A stretch of DNA of 64,000 nucleotides from positions 248,001-312,000 of the forward strand of contig NZ_AODE01000019.1 of NCBI RefSeq assembly GCF_000525855.1, read 5' to 3'. The DNA is from Listeria cornellensis FSL F6-0969 (GTDB lineage: Bacteria; Bacillota; Bacilli; Lactobacillales; Listeriaceae). A program made the position numbers and the translations under genes. Shown here in pieces: positions 38,872-49,651 of this stretch (position 1 is its first letter; every line of letters begins with the position of its first letter). The notes below the pieces were generated by a model. It was not told the origin of the DNA. It ran no database searches and saw nothing but the letters and a program-made list of their open reading frames with translations.

Positions 38872-41206
38872 TTAGACTTGTCTTCTTTTCCAACGTATCA
38901 GTATTAACACACCTGTCATGCTAAGTACCAATCCCAAAACAATCGCTAGATCCATCGACTTGTCACCCGTTGTCGGTAGCACTCCTTTTTCTTTACTAGT
39001 TTCATCAGGATTTTTCGCTACTTTTTCCACAGTTGGTGCTTTTTCTGGCTGGCTCGGCGCGATTTCTTTCTCCGGTGGTATCACGGTTGTTCCATCTGGT
39101 TTTGGTGCTGGATCTGGCGTTGGTTTTGGTTCGGGTTTTGGTTCGGGTTTTGGCGTCGGCTCTGGGTCAGGTTCTGTTGGCACGACCTCCTCTGGGTCTT
39201 TCGTATAGCTCACAATGACTGACTGTGCTTGATCTGTGAACGTTCCCGTTGTTTGCGATGCTTTCTGTGTGTAGCCTGCAATCGCTTTTATTTCTGCCGC
39301 AAAATTTTCACCGATGTTTCCTTTTAAAATTTCTGGTGACGCGACCTCTCCACCATTTTCATCTTGGTATAAAACGGTCACGTCTGCGCCTGGTATTTGG
39401 GCGATAACTGGTGCAGATTCATTACTGGCAGCGTCCAATGCGGTCACAACATAGGTTCCAGATTCGCTAATTGGATAGTTGAATGCAAGTGCATCGCCGC
39501 GCCAAATTTTTAGGATGATGTTTGCTGGGTTGGCGGTGATTTCCTCGGCGGTTCCGGTGCCTTTATAAACAACGTAATAACGCGCAGAATTGGCCGCTGT
39601 GTCTGACCAAGTGAGTGCGTCCGCGGTTTGCTTGACTTGGAGCGGTGCAGCAATTGCTTGATGTGCGAGCCACGGTTTACTCGGGGTTAGAGAGGTCGTC
39701 GCGAAATAGGTTTCTTTTAAAAGATCAATCGCATCATTTTTCGCTTGATTCGCTGGTTTTTGAGCGTCTGGTAGGCTTGCGATATCGCTCTTTTTGATAT
39801 CATTATAGCTGAACAAGACGCTACCGGAAACTTGGTCTAGCAGTTGATTGAAACGCATTTGATTCGGAATTTCGGCTGGGTTCATCCACGCGGCTTCCCA
39901 ACCGCCGTTTCCAACATGTTTATAGTTCGCATGCCCAACGTAAATTTGCACGTGCGTCCCTTCTGCGGCCTTATTCCACCATCTCGCCAAATCGCCATAA
40001 GGAGCGGCTGCTTGGTCAAAACTCCAGTAAATTTGCGGTGTCATATAATCGACTTTCTCATCTTTAATCCACTGATATGTATCAGCGAAAATGCTTTGTG
40101 AGTAAGATTGGGAGGAACCTGTTGGCGTGTTGGAACCGAGCGGGTTATTCGCTTTATGCTCCCAAATGCCAAATGGGCTAATACCGAATTGCACGGCGGT
40201 TTTCTTCGCTTGGTTGCTCGTGTCGATAGTGCTTTTCACCTTGTCAATTAATGTCGTAATATTGTCGCGGCGCCAGTCATCGATTCCAGCTTTCGTATTT
40301 GGATAGCCGTCCGGAATGCCGTATTTAGCGAAGGTTGGCGCGTCTTCATCTTTATCGCCAAACAGTACATTTTTCCCATCCACCGTGATGCGATATGGGT
40401 AAAAATAATCATCGAAATGAATCGCATCCACATCATAATTCGTCACGACTTCCTTGATTGTTGCGGCTACGTAATCTTGCACTTCCGGAATGCCGGGATT
40501 GAGAAATAGCTTTTCATCAAAACGCAACACGTTCTCAGGATGCAAGACAGCGTAATTCGTATCCGCTAAAAGTCCTGCCTTGTTCCATGCTGTGATTTGC
40601 TCTGGAATCGTCATCGCAAGCGCTTCCTCTTTGGTCGCGCCAATTTTTGTTAAAACGCTTTGTGTCGTCAGTTTCGTATTCGTCACGCGATATGGATTAA
40701 ACCACGCGTGATATTCCATGCCGCGTTTGTGTGTTTCCTCGACCATTATGGCGAGTGGATCATACCCTGGATTCGCGCCTTGCACGCCACTTGCGATAAA
40801 CTCTGACCATGGGTTTATTTTCGATGGATAGTATGCGTCAAGGAGCGGCCGAACTTGGAAAATAACCGCATTCATATTCCACGTTTCAAAATCGTCTAAT
40901 ACCGTTTTATATTGTGCACGGAAAGCCGATTCTGATGCTACTTTTGCGAAGTTCAGATTGGCTATCGTCGCAACCCAGGAGCTCTTGAATTGTTCCTTAT
41001 CTTGCGTATAGGTCGTTGGAATCTGGACTTGCTCGCTGGAGCCGTTATAGTAGAAAACTGGTGTGTTGGCGTCATAACCATACGTTCCATCCGCTTTTTT
41101 TTATGAATTTTGTCAACCCTTCTGTTGTCTCATCCGCCTGTACTGCCACGGAGAAAACGGATACACTTACTATAAGTATGAGTAACATGGATGCCCACTT
41201 TTTCAT
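38872..41206 (-). CDS. Cell-wall-anchored glycoside-hydrolase-like protein (GHL10/DUF187) with MucBP
   Basis: About 777 residues. Signal peptide MKKWASMLLILIVSVSVF; GHL10/YngK-like catalytic domain (SSWVATIANLNFAK, YHAWFNPYRV, VDAIHFDDYFYP, GISPFGIWEHK, DYMTPQIYWSF); FnIII/Ig-like region; a MucBP domain (VTVLYQDENGGEVASPE); a Pro/Lys/Glu spacer; and LPTTGD, a hydrophobic helix and RWKRRQ for sortase anchoring. An extra base in the T-run near 41093-41101 hides the first ~108 residues. It probably acts on surface glycans of host or bacteria; substrate unknown. Confidence 0.85.
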
Positions 41207-41385
41207 TCTTCATCCCCCTTTTTTATATCGCCAAACTTTATAATATTTTCCAGATGGCGATTACGGGTTCAATATATCATCTTCAAACATGGATTTCAAC
41301 TTATTTTTTAGAAAAATTAATTATATTTAGCTTTTACACATAGTTCCAATACGGCTCCATCCCTTCTATATCAACTTATTTCATG

Positions 41386-41402
41386 TTTCAAACTAACTGA
41401 AA
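41386..41402. promoter_or_regulatory. Inverted repeat upstream of the PTS operon
   Basis: TTTCAaactaacTGAAA, about 30 bases before the -35. It resembles TTTCA/TGAAA operators used by RpiR-type sugar regulators such as MurR. No such regulator is encoded in the window, so the role is speculative. Confidence 0.35.
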
Positions 41403-41421
41403 TAAATTTTTAATCACATTT

Positions 41422-41435
41422 TGCAAGCGTTGACA
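41422..41435. promoter_or_regulatory. CcpA cre site overlapping the promoter
   Basis: TGCAAGCGTTGACA fits the relaxed cre consensus TGNAANCGNTNNCA. It overlaps the -35 box, so CcpA binding would block the operon when glucose is present. Confidence 0.72.
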
Positions 41436-41458
41436 TTTTATTTCAAATGAACTAGAAT
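41430..41458 (+). promoter_or_regulatory. Sigma-A promoter of the PTS/AnmK/MupG operon
   Basis: TTGACA (41430-41435) and TAGAAT (41453-41458) are 17 bases apart, about 100 bases before the EIIC start. Confidence 0.8.
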
Positions 41459-41557
41459 ACAGCATGTGAACTATTTTAATAAAAGGAGGCTTTCGACTAC
41501 AGACTATTCACAACAGAGATGATACATAACTATCTAACTAAAAAAGGGAGAGTCATT

Positions 41558-42862
41558 ATGCAGAGATTTATGGATTTTTTAGAAAAGTACTTGTCAATTC
41601 CAATGGCAAAATTGTCTGAACAGCGACATCTACGCGCAATTCGTGATGGTGTTGTTTCATCGCTACCGTTTATCATTGTTGGTAGTATGTTTTTAATCGT
41701 TGCTTTTCCACCAGTTCCTGAGAGTACGGCGCTTTATCAATGGGCCCAGGAGCACGCTTTTGAAATTTTAATTCCTTATAGGATGACCATGTTTATCATG
41801 TCGCTATATATCACTTTTGGAATCGGTTACAATTTAGCGAAGAGTTACAAGCTTGATCCACTATCTGGTGGTCAGATTGCTGTTGCTTCGTTTCTACTAA
41901 CCTTGACACCTATCGCACTTGATAAAGTTGGTTTTGTCCTACCAATGGCAAACTTAGGCGGACACGGATTATTTATGGCAATGATTGTTTCGATTTTTTC
42001 TGTTGAAATTATGCGATTCTGTAAAACGCGTAACATTACAATCAAAATGCCAGAACAAGTTCCCCCTAGTGTAGCAAGATCGTTTGAAGCTCTTATTCCT
42101 GTTGCTTTTGTTGTAGTATTTATGACACTAATCACAGTTGTACTTGGCATCGATCTCCATTCACTGGTCGACCAAGCCGTTTCACCGATTGTAAAAGCTG
42201 GCGATACCTTATTCGGTGTCCTATTACCGGTATTTTTAATTGGGTTCTTCTGGTCCTTTGGTATTCACGGGATTTCCGTTATTGGAGCCGTTGCAAGACC
42301 TCTTTGGGAAAAATATTTGGGCGCCAATGCGGAAGCTGTAGCGGCTGGTGCTCCAATTCCTCATGTTGCTCCTGAGACCTTCTTCCAATGGTTTGTATGG
42401 ATTGGTGGTTCTGGTGCGACACTCGGTTTAGTCCTTGCCATGCTCTTCTTTGCCAAATCAAGTTATTTGAAAGCGCTGGGCAAAACAACACTGGTTCCGA
42501 GTATTTTCAATATCAATGAACCAGTTATTTTTGGTACACCGATCGTACTGAACCCGATGTTGATTATTCCATTCATCTTCATTCCGCTTATCACAACAAC
42601 CATCGCTTATTTCGCGACAACGCTTGGTTTCATTTCACCAACCTATGTCATGGCCCCGTGGACTTTACCCGCCCCGATTGGCGCATATCTATCCACAGGC
42701 GGCGACTGGCGAGCCATCGTTCTCGTCCTCGTCAATATCGGGATATCCTTTGTCATCTACATTCCGTTCTTCAAAATGTATGATCAAAAACTATTGGATG
42801 AAGAGCAAGCGCAGGCAGAGGAAAATAAAGAAACACACAGCAACGAGCCGAATTTGGCTTAA
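41558..42862 (+). CDS. PTS permease EIIC, cellobiose/lichenan type
   Basis: 434 residues with about ten membrane helices. FGIHGISVIGAV and FNINEPVIFGTPIVLNP are the conserved EIIC motifs. No EIIA or EIIB domain is fused or adjacent, so those subunits must come from elsewhere. The start MQRFMDFLEKYL has GGGAG upstream; the longer frame lacks a site. It heads an operon with AnmK and MupG, so its sugar may be a muropeptide disaccharide or related amino sugar. That substrate is inferred. Confidence 0.88.
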   Translation: MQRFMDFLEKYLSIPMAKLSEQRHLRAIRDGVVSSLPFIIVGSMFLIVAFPPVPESTALYQWAQEHAFEILIPYRMTMFIMSLYITFGIGYNLAKSYKLDPLSGGQIAVASFLLTLTPIALDKVGFVLPMANLGGHGLFMAMIVSIFSVEIMRFCKTRNITIKMPEQVPPSVARSFEALIPVAFVVVFMTLITVVLGIDLHSLVDQAVSPIVKAGDTLFGVLLPVFLIGFFWSFGIHGISVIGAVARPLWEKYLGANAEAVAAGAPIPHVAPETFFQWFVWIGGSGATLGLVLAMLFFAKSSYLKALGKTTLVPSIFNINEPVIFGTPIVLNPMLIIPFIFIPLITTTIAYFATTLGFISPTYVMAPWTLPAPIGAYLSTGGDWRAIVLVLVNIGISFVIYIPFFKMYDQKLLDEEQAQAEENKETHSNEPNLA

Positions 42863-42922
42863 TCTAAATTTGGAGGGGCAGCATCGTTGTCCCTCTTCAT
42901 TTAAAAAGGAGGTTTTACCCGC

Positions 42923-43210
42923 ATGGAAACGAATAGTAAATGGATCAAGTTTAACTACAAAAGCGCGATTATCTTTTTCGCCATCACGATTCTTGCCAAT
43001 CTTATTTTCCTTCCTGTACTTACCGGCCTTGGCGTTTCTAAGGCTTTCGCTTTATTCTTACTTACGAGCCTTGGCAGTAGCGCTAGTTTATCTTATATTT
43101 TACTCGCGAAACACGGTTTTTATAAATCGAAGAAACAGGCGGCGATTTTCACAACGGTCGTTACGTTAGTCTGCACGGCGAGTTGTTACTTTTTAATGTA
43201 TCTGAGCTAA
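42923..43210 (+). CDS. Small membrane protein, three helices
   Basis: 95 residues with hydrophobic segments around 15-35, 40-60 and 70-92. Ribosome site AAAGGAGG. It sits between EIIC and AnmK. A GAGGG/CCCTC hairpin in the 60-base gap before it may adjust expression. No family recognised. Confidence 0.68.
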   Translation: METNSKWIKFNYKSAIIFFAITILANLIFLPVLTGLGVSKAFALFLLTSLGSSASLSYILLAKHGFYKSKKQAAIFTTVVTLVCTASCYFLMYLS

Positions 43211-43228
43211 AATGAGGAGGTTCGTAGT

Positions 43229-44404
43229 ATGTATGTTGTTGGATTAATGTCCGGTACGTCGCTTGATGGCGTGGACGTGGCTTTGCTTGATATCAAAGAG
43301 ATGGACGGGAACTTGTCGACAAAACTGATTGATTTCAAAACGGTGCCCTTTCAACCTGGAATCGTGACGGAAATTCGTAAAAGTTTGAGTATAGAAAAAT
43401 CCGATTCACAGCTGATTTGTAGTTTAAATTTCAAATTGGGTGTGCTTTTTGCGGAAAGCGTGAAAATGATTTGTAGTAAAAATGGGATCGCAGCGTCAGA
43501 GCTTGGCGTGATCGGTTCGCATGGCCAGACGATTTTTCATCAGCCAGAACAAGTCGGTGATTTCGCTGCTTCGACGTTGCAAATTGGGGAGCCCGCGGTG
43601 ATTGCGTATGAAACTGGCGCGACGGTTGTCTCGAATTTCCGCACGATGGATATGGCTGCCGGTGGTCAAGGCGCGCCGCTCGTGCCATTCACAGAGTTGC
43701 TGCTCTATCGGGACACGCATAAAAACCGCTTACTGCAAAATATCGGCGGAATCGGAAACGTGACGGTCCTGCCTAAAAATGCGACGTTAGATCAAGTTTT
43801 TGCATTTGATACTGGTCCAGGAAATATGATTATTGATGATTTGATGCAACGCTTATTCGGGCGTGGCTACGATGATAGTGGCGAAATGGCAGCGCACGGC
43901 GTTGTGAATGAGGAGTTGCTTGCCTATTGTATGGACGATTCCTTTATCACGGCTGCGATTCCAAAATCGACTGGGCGTGAACTTTTTGGGAAGGAATATA
44001 CCGATGAGTTGCTAACTACATACGGGCATTTGGCGCCGGAGGATTTGATTGCGACAATGACGATGTTCACCGCTAAAACCATCGTTTCGAACTACGAACA
44101 ATTCGTCTTTTCAAAAATGGCGATTGATGAAGTGATTGTAAGCGGTGGCGGAAGTTATAATAAGACGTTATTGCGCTATTTGGCGGAACTTTTGGAAGGC
44201 CGTTGTGAGGTATTGACGCAGGAAGACATTGGCTATTCCTCCGATGCAAAAGAGGCTGTCGCATTTGGCTTGCTGGCATATGAAACATTACATGGTCGGC
44301 CATCCAACGTTCCGATGGCAACTGGCGCGCGCGAGCATGTTATCCTCGGGAATGTCACTTACCCACCGCTAAAATATAAGGAAGAAGGTACAATTCATGC
44401 ATAA
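43229..44404 (+). CDS. anmK: Anhydro-N-acetylmuramic acid kinase (AnmK)
   Basis: 391 residues. The ATP-binding start GLMSGTSLDGVDVALLD, then GSHGQTIFH, FRTMDMAAGGQGAPLVPF, NIGGIGNVT and FDTGPGNMIID are AnmK family signatures. AnmK opens the 1,6-anhydro ring of anhMurNAc and phosphorylates it to MurNAc-6P in peptidoglycan recycling. It overlaps mupG by 8 bases. Confidence 0.93.
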   Translation: MYVVGLMSGTSLDGVDVALLDIKEMDGNLSTKLIDFKTVPFQPGIVTEIRKSLSIEKSDSQLICSLNFKLGVLFAESVKMICSKNGIAASELGVIGSHGQTIFHQPEQVGDFAASTLQIGEPAVIAYETGATVVSNFRTMDMAAGGQGAPLVPFTELLLYRDTHKNRLLQNIGGIGNVTVLPKNATLDQVFAFDTGPGNMIIDDLMQRLFGRGYDDSGEMAAHGVVNEELLAYCMDDSFITAAIPKSTGRELFGKEYTDELLTTYGHLAPEDLIATMTMFTAKTIVSNYEQFVFSKMAIDEVIVSGGGSYNKTLLRYLAELLEGRCEVLTQEDIGYSSDAKEAVAFGLLAYETLHGRPSNVPMATGAREHVILGNVTYPPLKYKEEGTIHA

Positions 44405-45485
44405 ACTTGGGATTTCGATTTATCCAGAACACGCGACACCTGAAAAAGACAAAGCTTACATCAGTTTGGCGCACAAATACGGTTTTACACGCGTATTTAC
44501 GTGTTTATTATCGGTGAGTGGCGATAAAGAACTGATTTTACGCGAATTTAAAGAGACCATTAGCCATGCGAACGCACTTGGCATGGAGGTTTTGGTTGAT
44601 ATTTCGCCACGCATTTTCGAAGCACTTGGCATTTCTTATGACGACCTGTCCTTTTTCCACGAGCTCGGCGCCTATGGGATTCGCCTGGATATGGGCTTTA
44701 CGGGCAGTGAAGAAGCCGCGATGACGTTTAATCCATACGGCCTCAAAATTGAGATTAATATGAGTAACGATACGAATTACTTGAATAATATCATCGATTT
44801 CCAGCCGAATCGGGATAATTTGATTGGCTCGCACAATTTTTATCCGCATCGCTATGCTGGTCTTTCCTATGATTATTTTGTAAAATGCAGCGAGCGATTC
44901 CGCAGTTTTCAGATTCGTACCGCCGCGTTTGTTCATTCGAATGATGCCACATACGGTCCTTGGCCTGTGACAGAGGGTTTGTGCACGCTTGAGATGCATC
45001 GCGGTTTGCCGATTGATACGCAGGCGAAGCACCTTCTGGCAACCAAGCTCATTGATGACATTATTGTAGCGAACGCCTATGCTTCTGAGGATGAACTCGC
45101 GCGACTGAGCGCTGTGCTCCAAGCAGAGAAATTCGGATTAAAAATACAACTTCACGATACCATCACCCCACTGGAACGCAAAATTGTCATGGAAGAGCCT
45201 CATTTTTATCGCGGCGACGTCTCGGATTACTTTATCCGTTCGACCCAATCTCGCGTGAAATATCGCGCAGAAGACTTCAAACCAACATTCACGCCAAACA
45301 TCAAACGCGGTGATATTTTGATTGAAAATGAACGGTATGGCCAGTATAAAGGGGAACTGCAAATCGCTCTGAAAGATATGGAAAACCGCGGCAAAACAAA
45401 TGTCGTTGGACGCATTCTCGATGAGGAGATTTTCTTATTGGATTATATGGAACCTTGGACTAAGTTTGAATTTTTTGTTGAATGA
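44397..45485 (+). CDS. mupG: 6-phospho-N-acetylmuramidase (MupG, DUF871)
   Basis: 362 residues. The TIM-barrel start LGISIYPEHATPEKD, GIRLDMGFTGSEEAAMT, LKIEINMSND, HNFYPHRYAGLSYDYF and the small C-terminal barrel (RGDILIENERYGQYKGELQI) match DUF871. Family members such as S. aureus MupG cleave MurNAc-6P-GlcNAc. It follows AnmK with an 8-base overlap, so the two act in one recovery route. MurQ, the usual next enzyme, is not in the window. Confidence 0.88.
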   Translation: MHKLGISIYPEHATPEKDKAYISLAHKYGFTRVFTCLLSVSGDKELILREFKETISHANALGMEVLVDISPRIFEALGISYDDLSFFHELGAYGIRLDMGFTGSEEAAMTFNPYGLKIEINMSNDTNYLNNIIDFQPNRDNLIGSHNFYPHRYAGLSYDYFVKCSERFRSFQIRTAAFVHSNDATYGPWPVTEGLCTLEMHRGLPIDTQAKHLLATKLIDDIIVANAYASEDELARLSAVLQAEKFGLKIQLHDTITPLERKIVMEEPHFYRGDVSDYFIRSTQSRVKYRAEDFKPTFTPNIKRGDILIENERYGQYKGELQIALKDMENRGKTNVVGRILDEEIFLLDYMEPWTKFEFFVE

Positions 45486-45490
45486 TCATA

Positions 45491-45525
45491 CAAGCAGGTT
45501 AGTCATGTAGACTGGCCTGTTTTTG
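45491..45525 (+). terminator. Terminator of the mupG operon
   Basis: The stem GCAGGTTAGTC with GACTGGCCTG (one mismatch) is followed by TTTTTG. Confidence 0.78.
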
Positions 45526-45530
45526 TGCAT

Positions 45531-45562
45531 GAAAAAAACGATACATCTCTGCATCGTTTTGA
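45531..45562 (-). terminator. Terminator of the tRNA-Asn/Ser transcript
   Basis: On the minus strand AAAACGAT pairs with ATCGTTTT and runs into TTTTTTT, about 18 bases after tRNA-Ser. It is convergent with the mupG terminator. Confidence 0.78.
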
Positions 45563-45579
45563 AAGTTTATAAATATGGC

Positions 45580-45666
45580 GGAGAAGGAGGGATTTGAACC
45601 CTCGCGCCGCGTTAACGACCTATACCCTTAGCAGGGGCACCTCTTCAGCCACTTGAGTACTTCCCC
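45580..45666 (-). tRNA. tRNA-Ser(GCT)
   Basis: 87 bases with acceptor GGGGAAG/CTTCTCC, a long variable arm and anticodon loop CTGCTAA (GCT). CCA is not encoded. Confidence 0.93.
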
Positions 45667-45706
45667 ATATTTGAATCGCCAGCCAAAGGTACGCGCATAG
45701 AAAGAA

Positions 45707-45779
45707 CTCCACAGGCAAGACTCGAACTTGCGACCGATCGGTTAACAGCCGATTGCTCTACCAACTGAGCTACTGTGGA
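45707..45779 (-). tRNA. tRNA-Asn(GTT)
   Basis: 73 bases with acceptor TCCACAG/CTGTGGA, D-arm AGCTCAGTTGGTAGAGC and anticodon loop CTGTTAA (GTT). About 40 bases upstream of tRNA-Ser, probably one transcript. Confidence 0.93.
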
Positions 45780-45874
45780 ATAGCGTCATGTTTGTTTCTG
45801 CCGACTCTTTACATTATAAGCAGGAATACTGAAAAAATCAAGCTTTATCTGGTTATTTTCAGTAAAACAATTTT

Positions 45875-46337
45875 TCACCTGTTCACAAATTCTTCTTTTG
45901 TATACGCTAATCGTCCATTACAGCGACCACAACGGTATTTTTTTTACGTCGAAACGGCGCTTGCGTAGGAATTCCGTTTCGCAGGATAAACACGTGTAGC
46001 GGTGCATTTTTTGCGTCGTCGGAATCGCTTGGCAAAACCGCGGGGCATCTACTTTTGCTAGCAGTGCTCGGAAATCGGCATCACGATGTTGGTATCCCTT
46101 TCCCTCTAAATGTAAATGATAGTGGCACAGCTCATGCTTCATAATGCCTATGAAGTACGCTAAGCCAAAATTATCAAGGTAACGTGGATTCATCTCAATA
46201 TCGTGGCTTCGTAGCAAATAGCGCCCTCCTGTCGTCCGTAAACGCGTGTTGAACGTCGCCTGGTGCAAAAACGGCTTATGAAAAAATTGCAACGACACGC
46301 TTTCCATGTGCCGCTGCAGTTCTTGTTCTGTCATCAT
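45875..46337 (-). CDS. SprT-like zinc metalloprotease family protein
   Basis: About 153 residues. Metal site [20 protein letters not shown] (HExxH-like HELCH plus downstream His/Asp), and a C-terminal zinc ribbon: YTCLSC, then, after dropping one base in the T8 run at 45939-45946, [17 protein letters not shown]. The written frame loses the second CxxC, so the correction is well supported. Family members are SprT/YdcK; function in bacteria is not settled. It follows tex by 4 bases. Confidence 0.85.
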
Positions 46338-46341
46338 TGTC

Positions 46342-48504
46342 TTACTTCCCTTGTTCTGGGCTACGCATCGTTAGCGAAATTCGCCCTTTTTTCTGATCGA
46401 CGTCGTCCACCCAAACAGTAACAATATCACCAACAGACACAACATCCATCGGTCTCTTAACAAAGGAATTGCTCAGCTTCGAAATATGCACGAGGCCATC
46501 TTGCTTCACGCCGATATCTACAAATGCTCCAAAATCAACAACATTGCGAACAGTCCCTTGCAACTCCATCCCGCTTTTTAAGTCTTCCATAGAAATGACA
46601 TCTTGCTTTAGAAGTGGCGCATCCAGCTCGTCACGTAAATCGCGACCTGGTGCCACGAGTGAATCCACGATATCTTGTAATGTTTCTTTTCCGACTTCAA
46701 GTTCCGTTGCCATAGCAGTCAAATTGAACTGTTGCAATGCTTGTTTTAACTCGGGTGTTCCGAGATCCGTTAATTGGAAACCAGCAGAAACCACGATTTT
46801 CTCCGCAATGGCATAGCTTTCTGGGTGAATGGCAGTCTGGTCAAGTGGATGCTTGCCTTCCAAAATACGTAAGAAGCCAATACTTTGCTCGTATGATTTT
46901 GCGCCAAGACGCGGTACTTTTTTCAACTCTTTGCGCGATGTAAATGGTCCGTTTTCCTCGCGGTATTTGCGAATGTTACCGGCAACCGTTTTGTTCAAAC
47001 CAGCGACGTGTTGCAAAAGAGAAGCCGAGGCCGTGTTTACATTCACGCCAACTTGGTTTACTGCGGTTTCGACGACAAATGTCAATGTGTCATTAAGCTG
47101 TTTTTGTGCAACATCATGTTGGTATTGACCAACGCCGACGGATTTCGGGTCAATTTTCACTAGTTCTGCTAGTGGATCTTGCAGGCGACGACCAATCGAT
47201 ACAGCACTGCGCTGCTCGACTTGATACTCTGGAAACTCTTCCCGCGCAATATCACTGGCGGAATAAACACTAGCTCCAGCCTCATTGACGATGCAATAAT
47301 ACGCATTCAACTTCTCCTCTTTAATCAGTTCAGCAATAAATTGTTCGGACTCACGCGATGCTGTTCCATTTCCAATCGCTACCACTTCGACACTATAATC
47401 CTGCATTAATTGTAAAACCTTTTGCTTAGCATCGGCTTTTTTATTTTGCGGTGGGTGTGGATAGATGACATCAATCGTGAGCACTTTCCCAGTTTTATCG
47501 AGTAGCGCCAATTTGCAACCCGTCCGGTAAGCTGGGTCGAGTCCGAGAATGATCTTTCCTTTTAATGGTGGCTGCAAAAGTAACTTCCGCAAGTTTTCCG
47601 CAAAAATATGAATCGCCTGTTCTTCCGCTGCTTCCGTTAATTCAGCACGGATTTCACGTTCTATCGCAGGTCCAATAAAGCGTTTATAGGCGTCATCAGT
47701 CGCTGCCACAACGTAACTTTCTGCGATGGAGCTAGCTTTTTTGATCACTTGTTTATGCAAATATTCACTGATTTTCGTCGCGTCAATAACGACTGCCACA
47801 CGTAAAATATCCTCTTTCTCGCCACGATTAAAGGCTAACACGCGGTGACTTGCCACTTTTCCAATTAGCTCTTGGTAATCGTAATACATTTCGTACACCG
47901 ATTTCTCATCCAGCTCGACTTTTTTACCAACGGACTGCATCATTCCGAACTTCCGCGTAAATTCTCGAATCCACTTGCGATACGTCGGCTCATCTGAAAT
48001 AACTTCCGCGATAATTTCATGCGCACCTAGAAGTACCTCTTCAACCGTTGGCACATCTAGTTCTACTGAAATATATTTACTAGCTTCTGCGTTCACATCA
48101 CCGCTTTCAGGGAAGCTAAGTAGCCATGTCGCAAACGGCTCCAATCCTTTCTCCTTAGCAATCGTTGCTTTCGTGCGCTTTTTCTGCTTGTAGGGGCGAT
48201 ATAAATCCTCCAATGCTTGGTGTTTCTCCGATTTCATAATCGCAATCCGGAGCTCCTCCGTCAATTTTCCCTGCTCCTCGATCAACCGCACAATCTCTTC
48301 TTTTCGCTGTTCCAATTTTTCTACATAGGCGTAGCGTTCTTCGATATGACGGATTTCAACTTCATCTAAACTCCCCGTCATTTCCTTCCGATAGCGCGCG
48401 ATAAATGGCACTGTGTTGCCTGCATTTAGCAATTCTATCACTGCATTAATCTGATTCGGTCGATAAGGTAATGATGTATGTACTAACTTCAAAATTTCTT
48501 CCAT
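46342..48504 (-). CDS. tex: Tex-family RNA-binding transcription accessory protein
   Basis: 720 residues. N-terminal Tex helical domain ([36 protein letters not shown]), a YqgF-like core ([21 protein letters not shown]), helix-hairpin-helix ([24 protein letters not shown]) and C-terminal S1 domain ([34 protein letters not shown]). I chose the ATG at 48504 (TTGGAGGC 8 bases before). Bacterial Tex affects transcription elongation and gene expression. Confidence 0.93.
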   Translation of the reverse strand: MEEILKLVHTSLPYRPNQINAVIELLNAGNTVPFIARYRKEMTGSLDEVEIRHIEERYAYVEKLEQRKEEIVRLIEEQGKLTEELRIAIMKSEKHQALEDLYRPYKQKKRTKATIAKEKGLEPFATWLLSFPESGDVNAEASKYISVELDVPTVEEVLLGAHEIIAEVISDEPTYRKWIREFTRKFGMMQSVGKKVELDEKSVYEMYYDYQELIGKVASHRVLAFNRGEKEDILRVAVVIDATKISEYLHKQVIKKASSIAESYVVAATDDAYKRFIGPAIEREIRAELTEAAEEQAIHIFAENLRKLLLQPPLKGKIILGLDPAYRTGCKLALLDKTGKVLTIDVIYPHPPQNKKADAKQKVLQLMQDYSVEVVAIGNGTASRESEQFIAELIKEEKLNAYYCIVNEAGASVYSASDIAREEFPEYQVEQRSAVSIGRRLQDPLAELVKIDPKSVGVGQYQHDVAQKQLNDTLTFVVETAVNQVGVNVNTASASLLQHVAGLNKTVAGNIRKYREENGPFTSRKELKKVPRLGAKSYEQSIGFLRILEGKHPLDQTAIHPESYAIAEKIVVSAGFQLTDLGTPELKQALQQFNLTAMATELEVGKETLQDIVDSLVAPGRDLRDELDAPLLKQDVISMEDLKSGMELQGTVRNVVDFGAFVDIGVKQDGLVHISKLSNSFVKRPMDVVSVGDIVTVWVDDVDQKKGRISLTMRSPEQGK

Positions 48505-48613
48505 ATTTTCTGCCTCCAAATAATTCATCTCTTGGACTAGTGTACCATAAAATAAGGCGTAAAACCAAAATGAGTAAGCAATTGTATCTATGGACTCCCT
48601 GTCTTGAATACAG

Positions 48614-48721
48614 TCACTTACTTATATAACTGGTAGCCATCACATCCGTGCCATATCCGATAAACTCATCTTCCGCTTCTGGTGATTCACCGCCAAAAAA
48701 GACCGCAATTTGCTTTTTCAT
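48614..48721 (-). CDS. Small conserved-looking ORF (35 residues)
   Basis: MKKQIAVFFGGESPEAEDEF... with an excellent ribosome site (GAGGAGG). It lies between the carboxypeptidase and tex. A T6 run inside could be overcalled, so the C-terminal half is uncertain. No family recognised. Confidence 0.45.
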   Translation of the reverse strand: MKKQIAVFFGGESPEAEDEFIGYGTDVMATSYISK

Positions 48722-48739
48722 AGCTTTTCCTCCTCGTGC

Positions 48740-49651
48740 TTAGTTAGTGAATCCATAGGCCATCAGTTTTTTCGTATCTTGAAAACGGACATCCGTTGTT
48801 TTTGCTTTTAACACAATCGTTATAAGGCGTTTTCCATTTTGCTTTGCAGTACCCACAAAACAGTACCCCGCACCGTCTGTGAATCCAGTTTTCAAACCAT
48901 CTAGACCATCGATTTCTTTATTTGCTAAAAGCGCGTCCGTAGATTTCAGCGTGTAGTCGTTACTCGTCACATAGCTGGCTTTTGAAGTCATGTCTAGCAC
49001 TTCAGGAAATTTCGTGATAAGCCCGGATGCAAGCAGGAATAAGTCTTTACTCGTCGATACATTTTCCTTCCCATCTTTATCTAAACCACTTGCACTGACA
49101 AAATTACTCTGGTTGGAGAGTCCCATTTTTTTGGCTGTTTTATTCATTTTTGCAGGAAAATCATTGCCTTCCAAGCGTTTTCCAAGAGCTTCTGCCGCGT
49201 CATTTGCCGACATGACAATCATCGCTGCATAGAGATCTTTTACGGTCCATTCTTTTTTGTTCGTAGTCATATAAAGAGATATGGCCGCCTTATCGTCCAG
49301 TGATTCTAATGGTAGTTTTTCATCCCAGGACAACGTTTTATTATGTATGGCCTGTAAGACTAAATACGCGGTCATCAGCTTAGTGACACTTGCGATTGGG
49401 GTTACAACTTGTGGATTTTCTTCGTATAATGGCTTACTTTTTTTAATGTCGTATAAAGCCGAGGATGCCGCTGAAATACCAAGTTTTGGCGAAGGTTCAG
49501 GTACGGGATTTTCTTTCACTATTTTTTCTGGGGCAGATACTGTAGGTTTCTCTTTCGTTGGTGTTACCGCTTCCTTATCTGCGCATGCCGACATGGAAAC
49601 ACTTGCTGTCAATGTAAAAAGCGCGATAACACATATTTTAGTAATTTTCAT
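48740..49651 (-). CDS. D-alanyl-D-alanine carboxypeptidase (peptidase S11), lipoprotein-like
   Basis: 303 residues. Signal peptide ending MSAC, a lipobox-like site, then a Pro/Lys linker. The penicillin-binding motifs are present: SVTK (SxxK), SAN (SxN) and KTGFTD (KTG). It would trim D-Ala from peptidoglycan stem peptides outside the membrane. Ribosome site AAAGGAGGAG. Confidence 0.9.
   Translation of the reverse strand: MKITKICVIALFTLTASVSMSACADKEAVTPTKEKPTVSAPEKIVKENPVPEPSPKLGISAASSALYDIKKSKPLYEENPQVVTPIASVTKLMTAYLVLQAIHNKTLSWDEKLPLESLDDKAAISLYMTTNKKEWTVKDLYAAMIVMSANDAAEALGKRLEGNDFPAKMNKTAKKMGLSNQSNFVSASGLDKDGKENVSTSKDLFLLASGLITKFPEVLDMTSKASYVTSNDYTLKSTDALLANKEIDGLDGLKTGFTDGAGYCFVGTAKQNGKRLITIVLKAKTTDVRFQDTKKLMAYGFTN

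Noticed and set aside
45918-46337. SprT-like protein ending at KKIPLWSL
   Set aside because: That end loses the second zinc-binding CxxC; removing one base restores CGRC and a normal C-terminus.
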